Shown: positions 10,796-22,592 of the stretch, piece after piece
Numbering within the stretch: position 1 is the stretch's first letter
Layout of the letters: the number at the start of each line of letters is the position of its first letter
Source of the DNA: Wolfiporia cocos
Taxonomy: Eukaryota > Basidiomycota > Agaricomycetes > Polyporales > Phaeolaceae
Reading direction: 5' to 3'
Length of the DNA: 64,000 nucleotides
Assembly (NCBI GenBank): GCA_029448655.1
Contig: JACCLO010000019.1
Location: 186,001-250,000 of the forward strand
Position numbers and translations under genes: made by a program
Notes under the pieces: generated by a model
Database searches by the model: none
Told to the model about the DNA's origin: nothing
What the model saw: the letters and a program-made list of their open reading frames with translations, nothing else

Positions 10796-13700
10796 CTCTC
10801 AGGGAAAATGTTGTGATACAGCTACGTCTTATAGGGCTCCAGTACGCAATGTATATCCCAGTAGCAAAGTGGAACTCTGCTGATGAAAGTGAACACAGGG
10901 AACAAGCGAGCGCGAAGTTGCCACCCCGCGGCGTGTCGTGTGTCGTTCTTGTACGCCTGCTTTATTTGGCGATTAGCGCCCGCCTTTGCCAGAGCGCCCG
11001 ATCTGACGCGATTCCCAGCTAGTGTCGGTCTACTACATATGCGGCTTGTAGTGTAGTTCATGGATGCAGGGACTGCAAAAGTAAGTCAACTGCTTGTCGA
11101 CGAGAAGCCTGTGACTTACGCGCGGGAGAGACACTATAACCGACCCGAGTCTTTGGTTGCCACAGTACCAGGCTGCTGCGGTGGCACATTGCCAGGTCCT
11201 GGCACACACTTACATTGACTGCATTTCATGATCGCAAGATTCTATGCCGATGTATGAGTAAGCTCATAAGGTGCCATGGAAGTGGCTACAAGTATTTTGG
11301 AATAACGATACGCTGATGATGTCCGCATTGGTCACGGTGTCAAGCTGTCATCATTTTGAAAGACATGATCGCCGTCCGTTATAACGTTACTAGAGTAGGT
11401 GCAGATACTGTAGCTTGACATGAAATGACGCAGTACGAGACGACGAAAGCCATTTTCCCCCGTAATCGACACCCTCTAGCCGCCACACCCTAGAATATCC
11501 TGGGTAATTGTAGCCCAGATAGAATCAACGTCTCGTAGACACCATCTTGGTATAGTCTATTCGCAGCAGACAATCAAGACATGCTCCTATGCCTAGACCC
11601 ATCTGGTCTCTACGACGGCAGCCCTACCCTGAGAGTTGGATGCTTGAGCGCCAGCACATGGTCTTGAAGATGTCCTGATCATCTCTACTTGAAAACCGAC
11701 ATCCACATGCTGAAGGCGATGTACTGCTCGAGGCTCCGCAGTGTCGTATCTAGGGCATTTCCACCGGTTGCGAGGCACATGTTTTTCCTTGAAAATGAAT
11801 GCGCTGCTCTCTTGTCAGACTACGGTGGTACATCATGAGGTGAAAGGGATGATCCTTACATGGCACATATACATCTTCTTGAGTTATATTGACAGAGGTC
11901 TCAGCACTCTGTTACGCGTTCGTCATCGTACTTTCAATATTTCCAATGCAGATGGTATCCATCCATATTCGCTTGGCAACGTGTAGAACCGTTACTTCCG
12001 CCGACCGCGCTCGGGCCGCCCGTAGCTATCCCAGAGTGGCACGCTCCGACGTCCTGCTATCTACCACACAACTCTCTCAGCCTTCCGCACCTTCTCCGCC
12101 GTCTCAGATGCCGGTCTTCGAAGTGCTGCGGCACGATCGGAGTCGGCCGAAACGTGAAGCAGGCATTAGAAATCATGCCCATACGGCGGTCGGACCCGCT
12201 TGACAGTAGTCACGCACGCAGGTCGAGAAGTTCCCAGTGCGAAGGGAACGGGATTCGGTACTGGGGAGGTAGCGTCCACGTTCCTTTGCTGAAGGCAAAG
12301 CCGCTAGCGATTGGCTGTTATTCGCGACAGTTGAATAAATCGTGCATTGATCGATGTTGTGTGAGTTTAGGGGACCTTCTCTGTAGGCGAAAATGCGGGT
12401 CATTTATCACCTAACGAGATATGGACATGCCAGCCGTTGGAAACGCACTGTCGAGGGGCTGGGGTGCTACGCCGTCCTGAGCGCATGCTCGGGGGAGACG
12501 TCCGGGCGGACCACAATGCGTGAAGGGCGCGTTTTTCGCCAGATTCCCAGCACAACGCCTATTGGAGCTGATCGCAGGGTCGCGGATTAGGGACAGGGCC
12601 CTCCAATGGATCGTCCCGTCCAACCCGTCCAATCAGCGCCGCACCACGCGTATCATGTTGCGCACAACCTAGACACTTCGAACTGGGCTGCTGCGCCGGA
12701 CGCTTTCTTGCGGTCGCGGGGTCTGTAGTGCGACGTCCGCCGTGTGCCGCTGGGGCGATGATCTCGGCTCTCCGCATGGCGTGCAGCATTGGTGGTAAAT
12801 ACGTACACCACGACAATTATCGCCTGGACCCTGATGGTATGTGCATTGCGACGCGCCCGCCCAAGAAAGGAAGCTGTTGGACCGTATTGCGCTCTGTAGG
12901 AGAAGCTTCGAATGATTTCTAAGAATGGGTCGAAGCAGGACCGGAATACCGAGGAAGGATCGAAGTCGCGTACTGTACAGTCACCTGTCCGTCTGGGTCG
13001 AATGGATGTATCATGATGAACTCAAAGTCCTATCACAGTCTCGGCGGTGGAAAGCAGATGATCCCCGCACGGCAAATTGTCAGTGTTGTGGTAGGCAGAC
13101 GAGAGCTACGTCGGTGAGAGACTATGACCGCGACGAGAGTGCAGATGTGTAATCGCGATGCATCTTGGCTCGGCAATCAGCTCAGAGTGGCGTCTCGAAA
13201 TCCCAGACCGGTGGCAGCCTGAGACGGAAATAACCAGCAGCTCTCTTCGTTCCACAGAAGGCTGAGTACCTTGGGCGGGCTGAGCCGACACCGCCAAAAA
13301 CGATATGGTCGCAGCGACAGAAGCGTGGATACTTATCTCCCTGCAGTGCCCGCAGTGATGTCCGGCAAAACCCTTGAGAGGGCCCATTCAGTCTGTGGAG
13401 ACTTTCTGGGCTCTTGGCGTAGTGGTAAATGATGAGTGGATATTGGGGTAAATAATTTTAGAGTCACCGTGAGTATCGTCTACTGCCACGCTATCGAAGG
13501 CTTGATCGGTGCTGGACTAGACACACAAGTCGGGATCCTATGACTGGATTGGATCAGCCGGACACTGACGAACGAAAACGCGTGCAAAAAGCATGTCTTG
13601 CGCAGTTGATGCAAGCGAGTGCTGATCAGTCCTGTGCTGATCTCACGAAGGCTCCAGGAAGAGGGTGCACTTGGTGCGCTTCGTTCAATGACACCCTCGC

Positions 13701-14425
13701 TTGACAAGTTTGATCTGACTAGACCTGCCCGATGTTACGAGGGAGAAGACTGCTGCTCGGGTGCTATTGTCAGCATATATGGGAAGATGACACATCAGCC
13801 GTTCTCGGAGAAACTTCAAATCGGCTCAGTGGGCGGACAAGCCGCGTGGTCAAGGCATCTCCGGACGTCTACGATCGCACAATACAAATGGACGCCACGA
13901 TCAGCAGTGTACTTCTGAGAATTCCGAGCCTGGCGGCCCTCAGATCACATTGTGCACGTTCTCCTGGCGGGCAGCCCATCAGCTTCTTGTGTTTCTAGTG
14001 TTTTAGCGGCCACGACAATTTCATTTGACTGCATTTCTGGCGGACGTTGTGGAAAGGCGTGCCCTGGATAGTTTACAAGTCGGAACAGGGTCCATGCGCC
14101 CAGCAACCAGCGCAGGAACAATTGCGCGATGACCGACACTGTAATCCGAAAGGGCGCGCGACGGCCGTGACACGAGCGCGAGCTGTCACGCGCCGTCACT
14201 CGTGACCCAGTTCCTGTTTGCGCCGTAGACGCCCGCACACCCGACGTGTGCGTCAACTTCGAAAAGTTTGCCAGTCTAGCCTCCGCTCGTGGCTGGTCGA
14301 GTATCGCGCCTGCTTCGCGTCGGGACCTCACAAAACGCAAAAGGTTGCGGCATGCGGTGGGTACCCGTCGTCGAACAGCGCACTTGCACGGTCTGACGAC
14401 GGCGACGGGCGACGCAGCTGACTTT
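10796..14425. other. 3.6-kb region without a supportable gene
   Basis: Both strands carry only short unrelated open frames. There is no exon chain with domain content, no tRNA, and no long repeat that I can see. The left edge contains the promoter of the minus-strand GRASP gene; the right edge leads into the PPR gene. A small A-box-like stretch near 13412 lacks a B box. For a genome this compact the length is notable. The content could be non-coding transcription, decayed mobile DNA or an unrecognised gene. Confidence 0.4.
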
Positions 14426-17113
14426 ATGTCCATTTGCCGGCACGTATTGCTCCGAGCATACACACCGAGACCTGCGCGCGCGTTTCGCACATTTGGACGA
14501 CTCTCAGCGGGCACGCCGAATGCACCGCTATCTGGACGCGATGGACGGGATCCGAGAGAGCAGGAGACGGACGCCCGCGACGGATCGGCCGCAGCGCGAG
14601 CACCACGCTCTGCAGTGGGAAGCTCTCCGTCTCCTGCCGCCCCCAGCGCAAAGCTGGACATTCCATTCATACTTAAGCCGCCCGCGATGTCGGCGAAGAC
14701 CGTGCCCTGCGAGGAGGGCCCGGCGGACAACATTATCGCAACCTACGAAGGCCTGCGCAGGGACGGCGTCCCCCTGTACAGCCTGCTTCCAAAAGAAATC
14801 CTGCAAATCATCGACACCGCCGAGACGACGGGACGGGCGGATATCATTGGACATCTGGTACAGGATGTCGTGGAGGCCGCGCCACACCTTGGGCAGTCAT
14901 TCTTACAGACCGTTCTTGAGAGGCTCCTGCTCCTAGCTGAAGGCCGGCTCCTGCAGAGGCAGCATATACTCTCTCTGCTCCTAGCCCTGCGCTCGTTCGG
15001 CGATTTCAAGTCACTTTCTCTAGACAGAAGAGTACCCGTAGTTAAAGCCGTAATGTCCCTCCCCCCTGACCCGGCTAGCGACCCCCAACTCCTAGAGCTT
15101 CTCGCACGGCTACTCTTTGACCTCCTCGTGCGCCCCCGCTCAAAGCATGAACGGCGCAGGTCGGAGCAGGCCGTTGGCCTGCTGTATCACCTCGCCCTGG
15201 ATCTCGCCCGTCTGAAAGCGCGCGAAGCATCTCTGGAAATAGTCCGCGTGCTCATCAACACGCAGAACCTGCTGTCGTCCACCGCCCCAGGCACCGCACG
15301 TGGATCTGTCGACTTTGAGTACATCGTGCTGTCCGCGTTCCTACGGTCTGCGCTGCATCAGGGATCACGGGCGACGGCGTACCGCTTGGTGGCGAAGGAG
15401 CTATCTTTTCACACGGCGATCAGTGCTGAATTGGTCGATCTCGCGCTGGATGTGGTGCGGGCCCTTCTGCGGGATCCGTCAAACGATGACCTCAACCATG
15501 CCTGTCATCTCATCACGCTGCTGATCAAGTCTCGCCCTTCGTGCCCTATACCTAATGCAGTCATGAAAGCGTTCTACGCGGGTACCCAGCACCACAATAG
15601 ATCGGAACTAGCTGAGACCGTGTACGGCTTCGCACGGAAGGCTGGCGCATCGGGCTGGCAGACCTACGCGCCCCCGGGCGGCAGGGTGGTGACCTGGCTC
15701 ATGGAACATTTTGCGCACAAGAGCAGGAACGCGCACCTCGCGCGCGAGCTGGCGACGGAGGCGGTGAAGCTGAACATCCCGATCTCGCTGCAGGACCGCG
15801 GCCGGTTTATCGCTCTGGCCGCGGAGCAGGGCTTTGCGACGCAGGCGAGGGCGCTGTGGGAACGGTACGCGGAAGGGCAGGAGAAGGAGATGGTGGTTGG
15901 CAACACGTCCACCATGCTTCGATTGGTCAGTTTGTTTGTGAGCCTGACGCGACGGGAGGATTCTGCCAGACTAGAAAATGCGGCGTCTCAACCGGCATCA
16001 TCCGGGTCCAGGGCTGTGGATATTGCAGCAGGCATGGCTGGCCCACGCGATAACGTTAGCGGAGACGACGCCCCTCCCTCGCTCGACTCTGATTCAGATC
16101 GCAGGGCTTCCGCGCTAGCAGAGTCTAGAGCGCCGGGAGTTGCCTCGGAGGACGCTTCGCGCAACTCAATGGCACGTTTGCCCGCCGTGGAGGTGGTGCG
16201 CACTGCGGACGCTATTCCGGGCTCGCGAACGACGCCGGAGCATGGAACGGCCTTTCCGTCTTCCGATAGAGGTGGCCAAGGGCCGCCGCCCCCTGGTGCC
16301 GCCGGCGACGCACAGCCATCGCAGTTCAGGGCGTTCGCCGAGCGCGTGTTCGAGGCGTTCCGCACGAGCCGGGAGCCGTGGGCAGAGGCGCAGCACTTTG
16401 AGCTGAACGCGCTCGCGCGTGCGAGCTTCATGCTCGGCTACCTGGAGGGCGGGATGCAGGCGTTCAGGATCATGCTCGCGCGGCGGGAGGTGCCGGACCT
16501 GCAGGACGTCAACGTCGCGCTGTCGATCCTGGCGGAGTACAACCCGACGGCGGCGGCGCGGGTGATCGAGCGGATGGTGAGCGCGGGGCTGCAGCCGGAC
16601 AAGGTGACGTTCGGGAGCGTGATGCACCAGGCGATCATCCACCGGGACGGGCCGCTGGTGGCGCACCTGATGCGGCGGGCACGCGAGCTGAACTGCGCCG
16701 CGTTCTCGTACAAGACGGTCGGGGCGCTGGTGCGGGCGACGGTGACGATGGAGGACGACGGGCGGGTGCCGGCGCGGGAGCACCTGGAGAACGCGCGGGC
16801 GCTGATCGAGTCGCTGCTGGAGCGGGGGCAGGTGCCATCGGCGAACATGGGGCGGGACTGCGTGCTGGCGGCGCTGCGGGCGGACGAGCCGCTGATGGCG
16901 TTCCGGTTCTGGGACCGGCTGGTGCGGGACAAGGCGGAGTGGGACGACGCGGTGCAGCGGCGGACGCGGCGGGCGATCGCGGGGATGGTGCGGGCGCACT
17001 GCGCGGCGGGGTGGCTGGACGCGGACATGGGGCGGCTGGTGCTGACGACGCTGGGGGCGCGGCGGGCGCACGGGGCGGGGCAGGCGGACGCGGGCACGGA
17101 GGGCGGCGGGTGA
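14426..17113 (+). CDS. PPR-like mitochondrial protein
   Basis: Single-exon frame of 895 residues from ATG 14426. The frame is open upstream to 14246, but I prefer 14426. The first residues MSICRHVLLRAYTPRPARAFRTFGRL are Arg-rich, Ser/Ala-rich and free of acids, a good mitochondrial presequence. The body is alpha-helical throughout. The C-terminal third contains helix-pair repeats of the pentatricopeptide type, such as AAARVIERMVSAGLQPDKVTF around residues 705-725 and the similar VAHLMRRARELNCAAFSY after it. The middle holds a low-complexity Ser/Ala/Asp linker (about 16.0-16.3 kb). PPR proteins bind organelle RNA; the specific target is unknown. The region after about 16.3 kb is extremely GC-rich with G/C third positions, unlike the first half of the gene. 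That bias produces long false frames on the other strand. Confidence 0.75.
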   Translation: MSICRHVLLRAYTPRPARAFRTFGRLSAGTPNAPLSGRDGRDPREQETDARDGSAAARAPRSAVGSSPSPAAPSAKLDIPFILKPPAMSAKTVPCEEGPADNIIATYEGLRRDGVPLYSLLPKEILQIIDTAETTGRADIIGHLVQDVVEAAPHLGQSFLQTVLERLLLLAEGRLLQRQHILSLLLALRSFGDFKSLSLDRRVPVVKAVMSLPPDPASDPQLLELLARLLFDLLVRPRSKHERRRSEQAVGLLYHLALDLARLKAREASLEIVRVLINTQNLLSSTAPGTARGSVDFEYIVLSAFLRSALHQGSRATAYRLVAKELSFHTAISAELVDLALDVVRALLRDPSNDDLNHACHLITLLIKSRPSCPIPNAVMKAFYAGTQHHNRSELAETVYGFARKAGASGWQTYAPPGGRVVTWLMEHFAHKSRNAHLARELATEAVKLNIPISLQDRGRFIALAAEQGFATQARALWERYAEGQEKEMVVGNTSTMLRLVSLFVSLTRREDSARLENAASQPASSGSRAVDIAAGMAGPRDNVSGDDAPPSLDSDSDRRASALAESRAPGVASEDASRNSMARLPAVEVVRTADAIPGSRTTPEHGTAFPSSDRGGQGPPPPGAAGDAQPSQFRAFAERVFEAFRTSREPWAEAQHFELNALARASFMLGYLEGGMQAFRIMLARREVPDLQDVNVALSILAEYNPTAAARVIERMVSAGLQPDKVTFGSVMHQAIIHRDGPLVAHLMRRARELNCAAFSYKTVGALVRATVTMEDDGRVPAREHLENARALIESLLERGQVPSANMGRDCVLAALRADEPLMAFRFWDRLVRDKAEWDDAVQRRTRRAIAGMVRAHCAAGWLDADMGRLVLTTLGARRAHGAGQADAGTEGGG

Positions 17114-17441
17114 GTGGCGGGCGCGAGGCATTCGCGGGTAGTCCGTGACTGTAGCGTGGCCGGAGGAATATACGGGGGCTGCATCATCGCTGCTTCGGGA
17201 TCTGAGAAGGCTATAGATACTCGGCGTCATCTGTTTAACGCCGGGTCCGGAGGCCGGGGCTGGCCGTGCATCCGGGGTGGACCCGTGACGGGGAGACGAG
17301 GACGCCAGTGGGCGAGCAGCGCGCACACATGCGAACGCGCACATGCGAACGATTAGGCTCTGTGGCCTGAGGCGCCCTGCGTGTTACATAAACCCCCCCG
17401 CTCCTCCTCGCCGCTGCCTGCTGCCGCCGCACAGCCGCACC
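17114..17441. other. promoter/5' region of the Zn2Cys6 gene
   Basis: A 328-bp interval between the PPR stop and the transcription-factor start. It includes a GC-rich stretch with repeated CACATGCGAACG near 17325-17350 and a C-rich tract just before the ATG. No gene is seen. Confidence 0.4.
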
Positions 17442-20297
17442 ATGTCCTCTGTCCGCACCAAGCTCGAGCGCGAGCCCCCCTCGCCCCCCGCGGCCGGCCC
17501 AAAAGACCCCTCCGAAGGCACCAACAAGGCCAAACGCAAGTGAGTATGCATGACCTCCCCCGACATTTCCCCGCACACTTTCAGCCTCCAGCGCGAGCTC
17601 GCATGTCCCCCGCATCCCTCTTGCCATCCATCCGACACTACCCCGCTTTCTTCGCCGCGCCCAGCGCAGCCCGCCCCGCTCATATAGCAATCTCGCCCTA
17701 TGTCCTCCTCTCTCGTCTCCCTCTCATGTCATGCCCGCTGACCTCGCCCTTCTCCTCCACAGGCGGCAGTCTCAGAGTCAGTGTCTGTTCCTTGCGGCGT
17801 GCCTGTCTCTGACCCCGTAGCAGGCTGCGACGCGTGTCGCGCGCGCAAGGTGAGGTGCGCACGCGAGAACCCCGACGATCCCAAGCAGTCCTGCAAGCAC
17901 TGCATCGCCCTCGGCATCGCGTGCACGTATGATTACCAACCAAAGAAAAGGGGCCCGCCCAACCTGTGAGCCCTCTCCCGCCCGCCGCCCGCGCGCGCTG
18001 ATCCGTGCGCAGCTATCTGCGCCGCCTGCAGGAGGCCGCCGCCGCCCAGCAGGCCCAGGAGCAGCCTTCTGATCTCTCGCACCCGTCCGCATCCACGTCA
18101 CACGCCGCGGCGAGCCCGACCCAGGGCATCTCCCCTGGCGCACAGGGCGCGATGCCGTCCTTCCTCGACACGTCCTTGAGTCCCGTGTCGCCCATGCACT
18201 CCTCGGCCCTGTCTCCCTCGCGCTACACGATCGCCGCCGATGGCTACCACTCTCAGTTCACGCCCATGGCCTCCCTCGGCTCGTCCTACAGCGCACGCGG
18301 ATCAGCCGTCGATGACGCACAGGCCTTCGCCTCCCCGCACGACCAGTTCAGCACATACCCGCTCCACAACTGGATGTTCAGGCAGCACCAGACCATGTCT
18401 ATTCCCCCGCCGACCTCGATACCCCCGCTCTCGTACTACTATCGACCACATCGCCTCGAGGACGTGGCTCCGCGCGACACCATCCTGCTGATTATTGCTC
18501 TCTTTTTCGACTTTGTATACCCCCTGACGCCCTGCATTCACAAGCCGTCCTTCATGGCGGACGTGCATTCTCACCGGGAGGAGCGCGATCCCCTCTTCTT
18601 CGCACTGGTCATGTCCACCGTGGCTTCCACTCTCGTCCAGGTGCCCCGCTCCTACCTTCCCATGGACCGCATCGCCGTCCGCAAATTGGCGCAGACGTGC
18701 CACGAGGCGAGCCGTCACATCTCGGTCGCATCGTATGATCCCCCGACGGTCATGCACGTCGTGCTCCGCTACTTGTACGCGTCCGTCCCTCCGGCCGATC
18801 TGCCAGACTGACCGCGCTCCCAACAGCGATACGGTCTACCATTTCTGTGAGGGTCACGATGCCACACAACACGCGGCGTTTGGCGAGGCCGCGCACATCG
18901 CAATCACGCTTCGCATGCATGAAGAATCTTCCTACGAGGGACTAGACCTCATTGAATGCGAAGTGCGCCGCCGAACGTTCTGGCTGCTCTTCGGAGGTAA
19001 GCACGAACATCGACAAGGCGACGTTTCACACACGATGACATCGCGCCGCTAGCGGACAAGTCAATGTCCATTCTGCTCGGCCGACCCATCTCTCTTCGAG
19101 ATGAGGACACCACGTGTAACTTCCCGCGGGAGCTGGACGACGAATAGTGAGTCCAGGAATTGCACACCGGTATAAGCCGAATTTAACGTTTGCGCGGTTC
19201 GCCCCGGCTCGCTCGACGTTTCCCAGTATCACGCCTAGTGCTTACCTCCCGCAGCCCCACGGCAAGACCGCAATTGTCTCCGGCCTCAACTATATCTCAC
19301 GGATCTTCGCCCTCCTGGGCGAGATACTCGTCCGGATTCGGGTGGATAAACGCTCTCCCCCGCAGGGCCAGTTCCTCACCGCCCGTCTCGAAGAGGTGCA
19401 GGCGTTGCATTCGCGCATCCTCGCGGCCCTGGCCCACGCGCCCGAGCCCCTTCGCCTCAAGCAGGTGCTCACGCAGCACCACATCCCCCCGGAATATGGC
19501 GGCGCGGGATTCCGGCAGGCGACCTTTGCGGAGGTCAAGGACTTTTTCGACAACCCCAACGCGTCCCGCGCGAACGCGCTCAACCCCTTCCTGGTGATGC
19601 AGGCCAACGTGTATGTGACGCAGGTACGTACGCGCGCGACCGTCGGGCGTCCGTGCCTCGTGTGTGCTGATGGACGCGCAGCAACTCGTTCGCTTCGTGA
19701 TCGAACAATACCGCGACGAGTTGATCACCTCGCTGCAGGGGAGCATTGATGAACACCGCGTCGCGGAAGACAGAGAAGCCGTCGCGAGCGAGCTTCTCAA
19801 CATACTGCACAGGTCAGTGGACGTCCCCCGGAGGCTGTCTGCGCACTTCTTACGGGATCCCGCAGCATTCCGATCCAATCTATCGCCACGAACGGCCCCT
19901 CGCTGGTGAGCAAAACGGACCTTTTCGAGCATGGTCTAGGTGCCGTGCCTTCGCGTACCAAATGCTGACCCCCTTCTGCAGGTCCACAAAGTGCGATTCG
20001 TCGCTTCCACTCTCCTGGACGCGGTGCGAAAAGCGGAGACCGCGCCCGCGTCGGCGGCACGTGCGCACGCATACCTCTGTACGTCCCCGCCGCGTCTAGC
20101 GCGCTACGACCCTGACGAGATGGCTCCGTTGCGCAGGGGACTTCCTCTCCATTTTATCCGAGATCGAACGGAACTATCTGTGAGTCCGGGCTGTCGTCCG
20201 AGGAAATCTGAAGCCAATCTAGGGTTTGCTTCGCAGGCTGGATGACGATAGAGAGGGGTCGAATGCAGACGGTCTCCCTCTCATGGCCGGGAACTAA
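17442..20297 (+). CDS. Zn2Cys6 transcription factor with fungal-specific TF domain
   Basis: Spliced gene with about eleven introns. Exon 1 (ATG 17442) encodes a short Pro/Lys-rich leader. Across two introns comes KRKRQSQSCDACRARKVRC, the start of a binuclear zinc cluster. It continues with C-K-H-C and a final C in GIACTYDY, giving the six cysteines; KKRGPPNL follows. A Ser/Pro/Gln-rich linker leads to the middle homology region (PF04082 type): PRDTILLIIALFFDFVYPLTPCIHKPSF, then ALVMSTVASTLVQVPRSYL and later FGEAAHIAITLRMHEE. The frame ends after IERNYLLDDDREG at TAA 20295-20297. Such proteins bind CGG-type DNA elements in the nucleus and often control sugar or secondary metabolism. The target is not inferable here. 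Acceptors at the zinc-cluster boundary are chosen so that the cysteine frame is kept. Confidence 0.87.
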
Positions 20298-20734
20298 AGA
20301 TGGCCTGTGCTTTCTCGCAGCCCCGCTTCTCTCTCCACCCCATGTTGCTGCCCTCTGGCTCATCTTCTCGGAATTCCCCGCGCGTGTGCGCTATCGTATC
20401 GTGTAGTGTATAATCCCCGCCGGCTCGTCGCGTCGCATGTTGTAACCTAGTAGCTACGTCGCCACACTGCTATCGAATTGTTGTGCTCGCCTAGTACGGA
20501 CGCTGTAAATGGACAACACGGACACCGGTTTCATTTTGGACGATGTTGCGACCCTCGCCCGGCAATGTGCGGGCGCGACGCGCTATCCCGGAAAGGCAGC
20601 GGGCGCTGGGGAAACCACTACGCTTGCGATTGACGTACACGATCCGGGTTCTGCGCTCTCACCGCTAGCCAGCTCGTCCTCCTCCAGCTTGCCCTCTTCT
20701 CGCCTCAGAACGCGCACGACCCGCCTCTTACGTG
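20298..20734. other. intergenic stretch before aos1
   Basis: 437 bp holding the 3' end of the transcription factor and the promoter of the SUMO E1 gene. A short plus-strand frame at 20509-20790 shows no recognisable content. Nothing further is seen. Confidence 0.45.
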
Positions 20735-22592
20735 ATGGCCGCACACGACCCAGGAACCACGAGCGTACCGCTGCAGATTACGGAAGGTAGGGCCCACCCG
20801 CGTCCGGCTTCTGTGTACACTGAGCCGTTCGCGACTTTCCCCGTTGTGGCCGCACAGATGAAGCGGCCGTGTACGATAGGCAGATCAGGCTCTGGGGCCT
20901 CGAGGCGCAGCAGAGGTGAGCGCGTCGCGCCGCTGCCCCGCATGCGCTTGATCGCACGGCGGCTCAAGACGATGCTCCGCTCTGCCGCCAGGATGCGCAA
21001 CGCGACCATCTTGGTCGTGCGCCTCAGGGGCGTCGCCACGGAGGCCATCAAGAACATCGTCCTCGCCGGCATCGGCAGGCTCGTCCTCGTCGACGGCGAT
21101 GCGGTCGCCCCGGAGGACCTCGGCGCGGGCTTCTTCTTCCGCGAGGACGACGTCGGGAGGCAGGTGAGTCCTGCCTGCGGGCCTGCCCGCGCCGCGCCAG
21201 CACGCGTGGATGCCGGGCCTTGTGGCGCAGCTCTGTCGGGCACGACGGGGTCGTGCCGCCGCGCGGACACGCCCCGTCGCGTGGTGCTCTTCCTCGCCTT
21301 CGTGTGTTCCGCGCCGCGCCCCGTCCCGTGCGGCGCTGCCACAATCTCCGCAGCGAGGGAAGTGCCGTCCGGAGTGCGAGGGCGCGGTGTGAACCGGCAT
21401 CAGCTGGTGCATCCCTTGATGCTATGTGCGGGCAGCATCACACGTTGCAGAGCATGTATGAGGATCACATGTGCCCGCTCGCAAAGATGCGCGTCGCTGC
21501 GGCTCCTCGAGCGAGAGAGAAGGCGGGTTTGAGGCGGCATATCTGCGCGGTGGTTCTCGCCGGGCACGCGCGGGCTCGTAATCACATCAGCCGGTGTCTT
21601 CTGTCCGTCCTCCTGCTCATGTGTCGCGCATTAGAAAGCGGAAGCAGCCAAGGCGAGGATCGAAAGCCTGAACCCACTCGTGACCGTCGAAGCGTTGTCG
21701 TCACTCCCAGCGCTAGAGGGCGACGGGCTGGACACGCTCGTGCGGAGCGCGGATATGGTCTGTGTCACCGACATGGATCGCGATACGCTCGTACGTCTCC
21801 GCCGCCCTAGACCGCCCGCTGTCGGACGTTCCCATCATCATTCTAGATCCGCGTGAACGACGCCTGCAGGCGGGCAGCGAAACCGTTCTATTCAGGGGGG
21901 ACGTACGGTCTTCTAGGCTACATTTTTTGCGACCTTCTGACGCACGACTATATCGCCCCGTAAGCTCCGCCCCGTTATGCGGGTTTTCCGATAGAACTGA
22001 ACCTCCGGTGCCCAGTGATCGGACGGCCCCGAAAGATACGGCGAAAAACGTGAAGAACACCACCGTATATTGTCCCCTAAAAGTGGCGTTGGAGCACAGC
22101 TGGACGGGCTTGACCCGAAAGCAAACCAAAGAGCTTAATCCAGCCGCGCTGTTCACGATCCTCGGTACGGAGATCAGATTGCGGTTAATCTGATAGCTCA
22201 ACCGCTCGCCAGGTCTCTGGGAATATCAGCACTCGCATGCGGGTGCACTCCCTGATGGTGCCGACGCGGCACCTACTCTTGAGAACATTGCAAATTCGCT
22301 CCTCCAAAAGGCTTCTGTCAATAAGCAAGCAATCCCGCATCTTCCCAAAGAGCTGATAGAGTATGCGTTGGTTTTCGAGATCCCGCGTGCGGAGTTGTCG
22401 ACGACTAACTCATCATTTAGGACGATTGCTAATACAGCCGCACACGAGCTCTCCCCCGTTTGTGCTGTGGTTGGTGGTATGCTCGCTCAGGATATCCTGA
22501 AAGCACTTGCTGCACGCGAGTCACCAATTGTGAATTTCTTCGTGTTTGACGGCCACACTGGTGGGGGAACTGTTAGTCGCTTGATTCCTTAA
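20735..22592 (+). CDS. aos1: SUMO-activating enzyme E1 subunit Aos1/SAE1
   Basis: Eight exons reconstruct to a ThiF/E1-like protein. Exon 2 gives YDRQIRLWGLEAQQR, the diagnostic opening of E1 N-terminal subunits. NATILVVRLRGVATEAIKNIVLAGIGRLVLVDGD follows, then PEDLGAGFFFREDDVG. After a long intron (21164-21634, 471 nt) come AKARIESLNPLVTVEAL and ADMVCVTDMDRDTL. The C-terminal exons give FYSGGTYGLLGYIFCDLL, ELSPVCAVVGGMLAQDILKAL and NFFVFDGHTGGG, ending at TAA 22590-22592. Aos1 pairs with Uba2 to adenylate SUMO and load it on the E1 cysteine, which sits in Uba2. The nucleotide-loop glycine usually written VGLKG is an arginine here (VVRLRG). ATG 20735 gives MAAHDPGTT. The long intron is GC-rich and far outside the usual 50-60 nt size. 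Confidence 0.9.

Noticed and set aside
13405..13480. tRNA-like A box (TGGCGTAGTGG)
   Set aside because: No B box, no T-arm and no cloverleaf can be drawn downstream.
14246..14425. upstream start of the PPR gene at 14246
   Set aside because: The extra 60 residues precede a typical mitochondrial presequence that should be at the N-terminus.
16166..17344. 392-codon minus-strand frame opposite the PPR gene
   Set aside because: It arises from the GC-rich third positions of the plus-strand gene; composition is Arg/Pro/His-rich with no domain, while the plus frame has a targeting peptide and PPR-like repeats.
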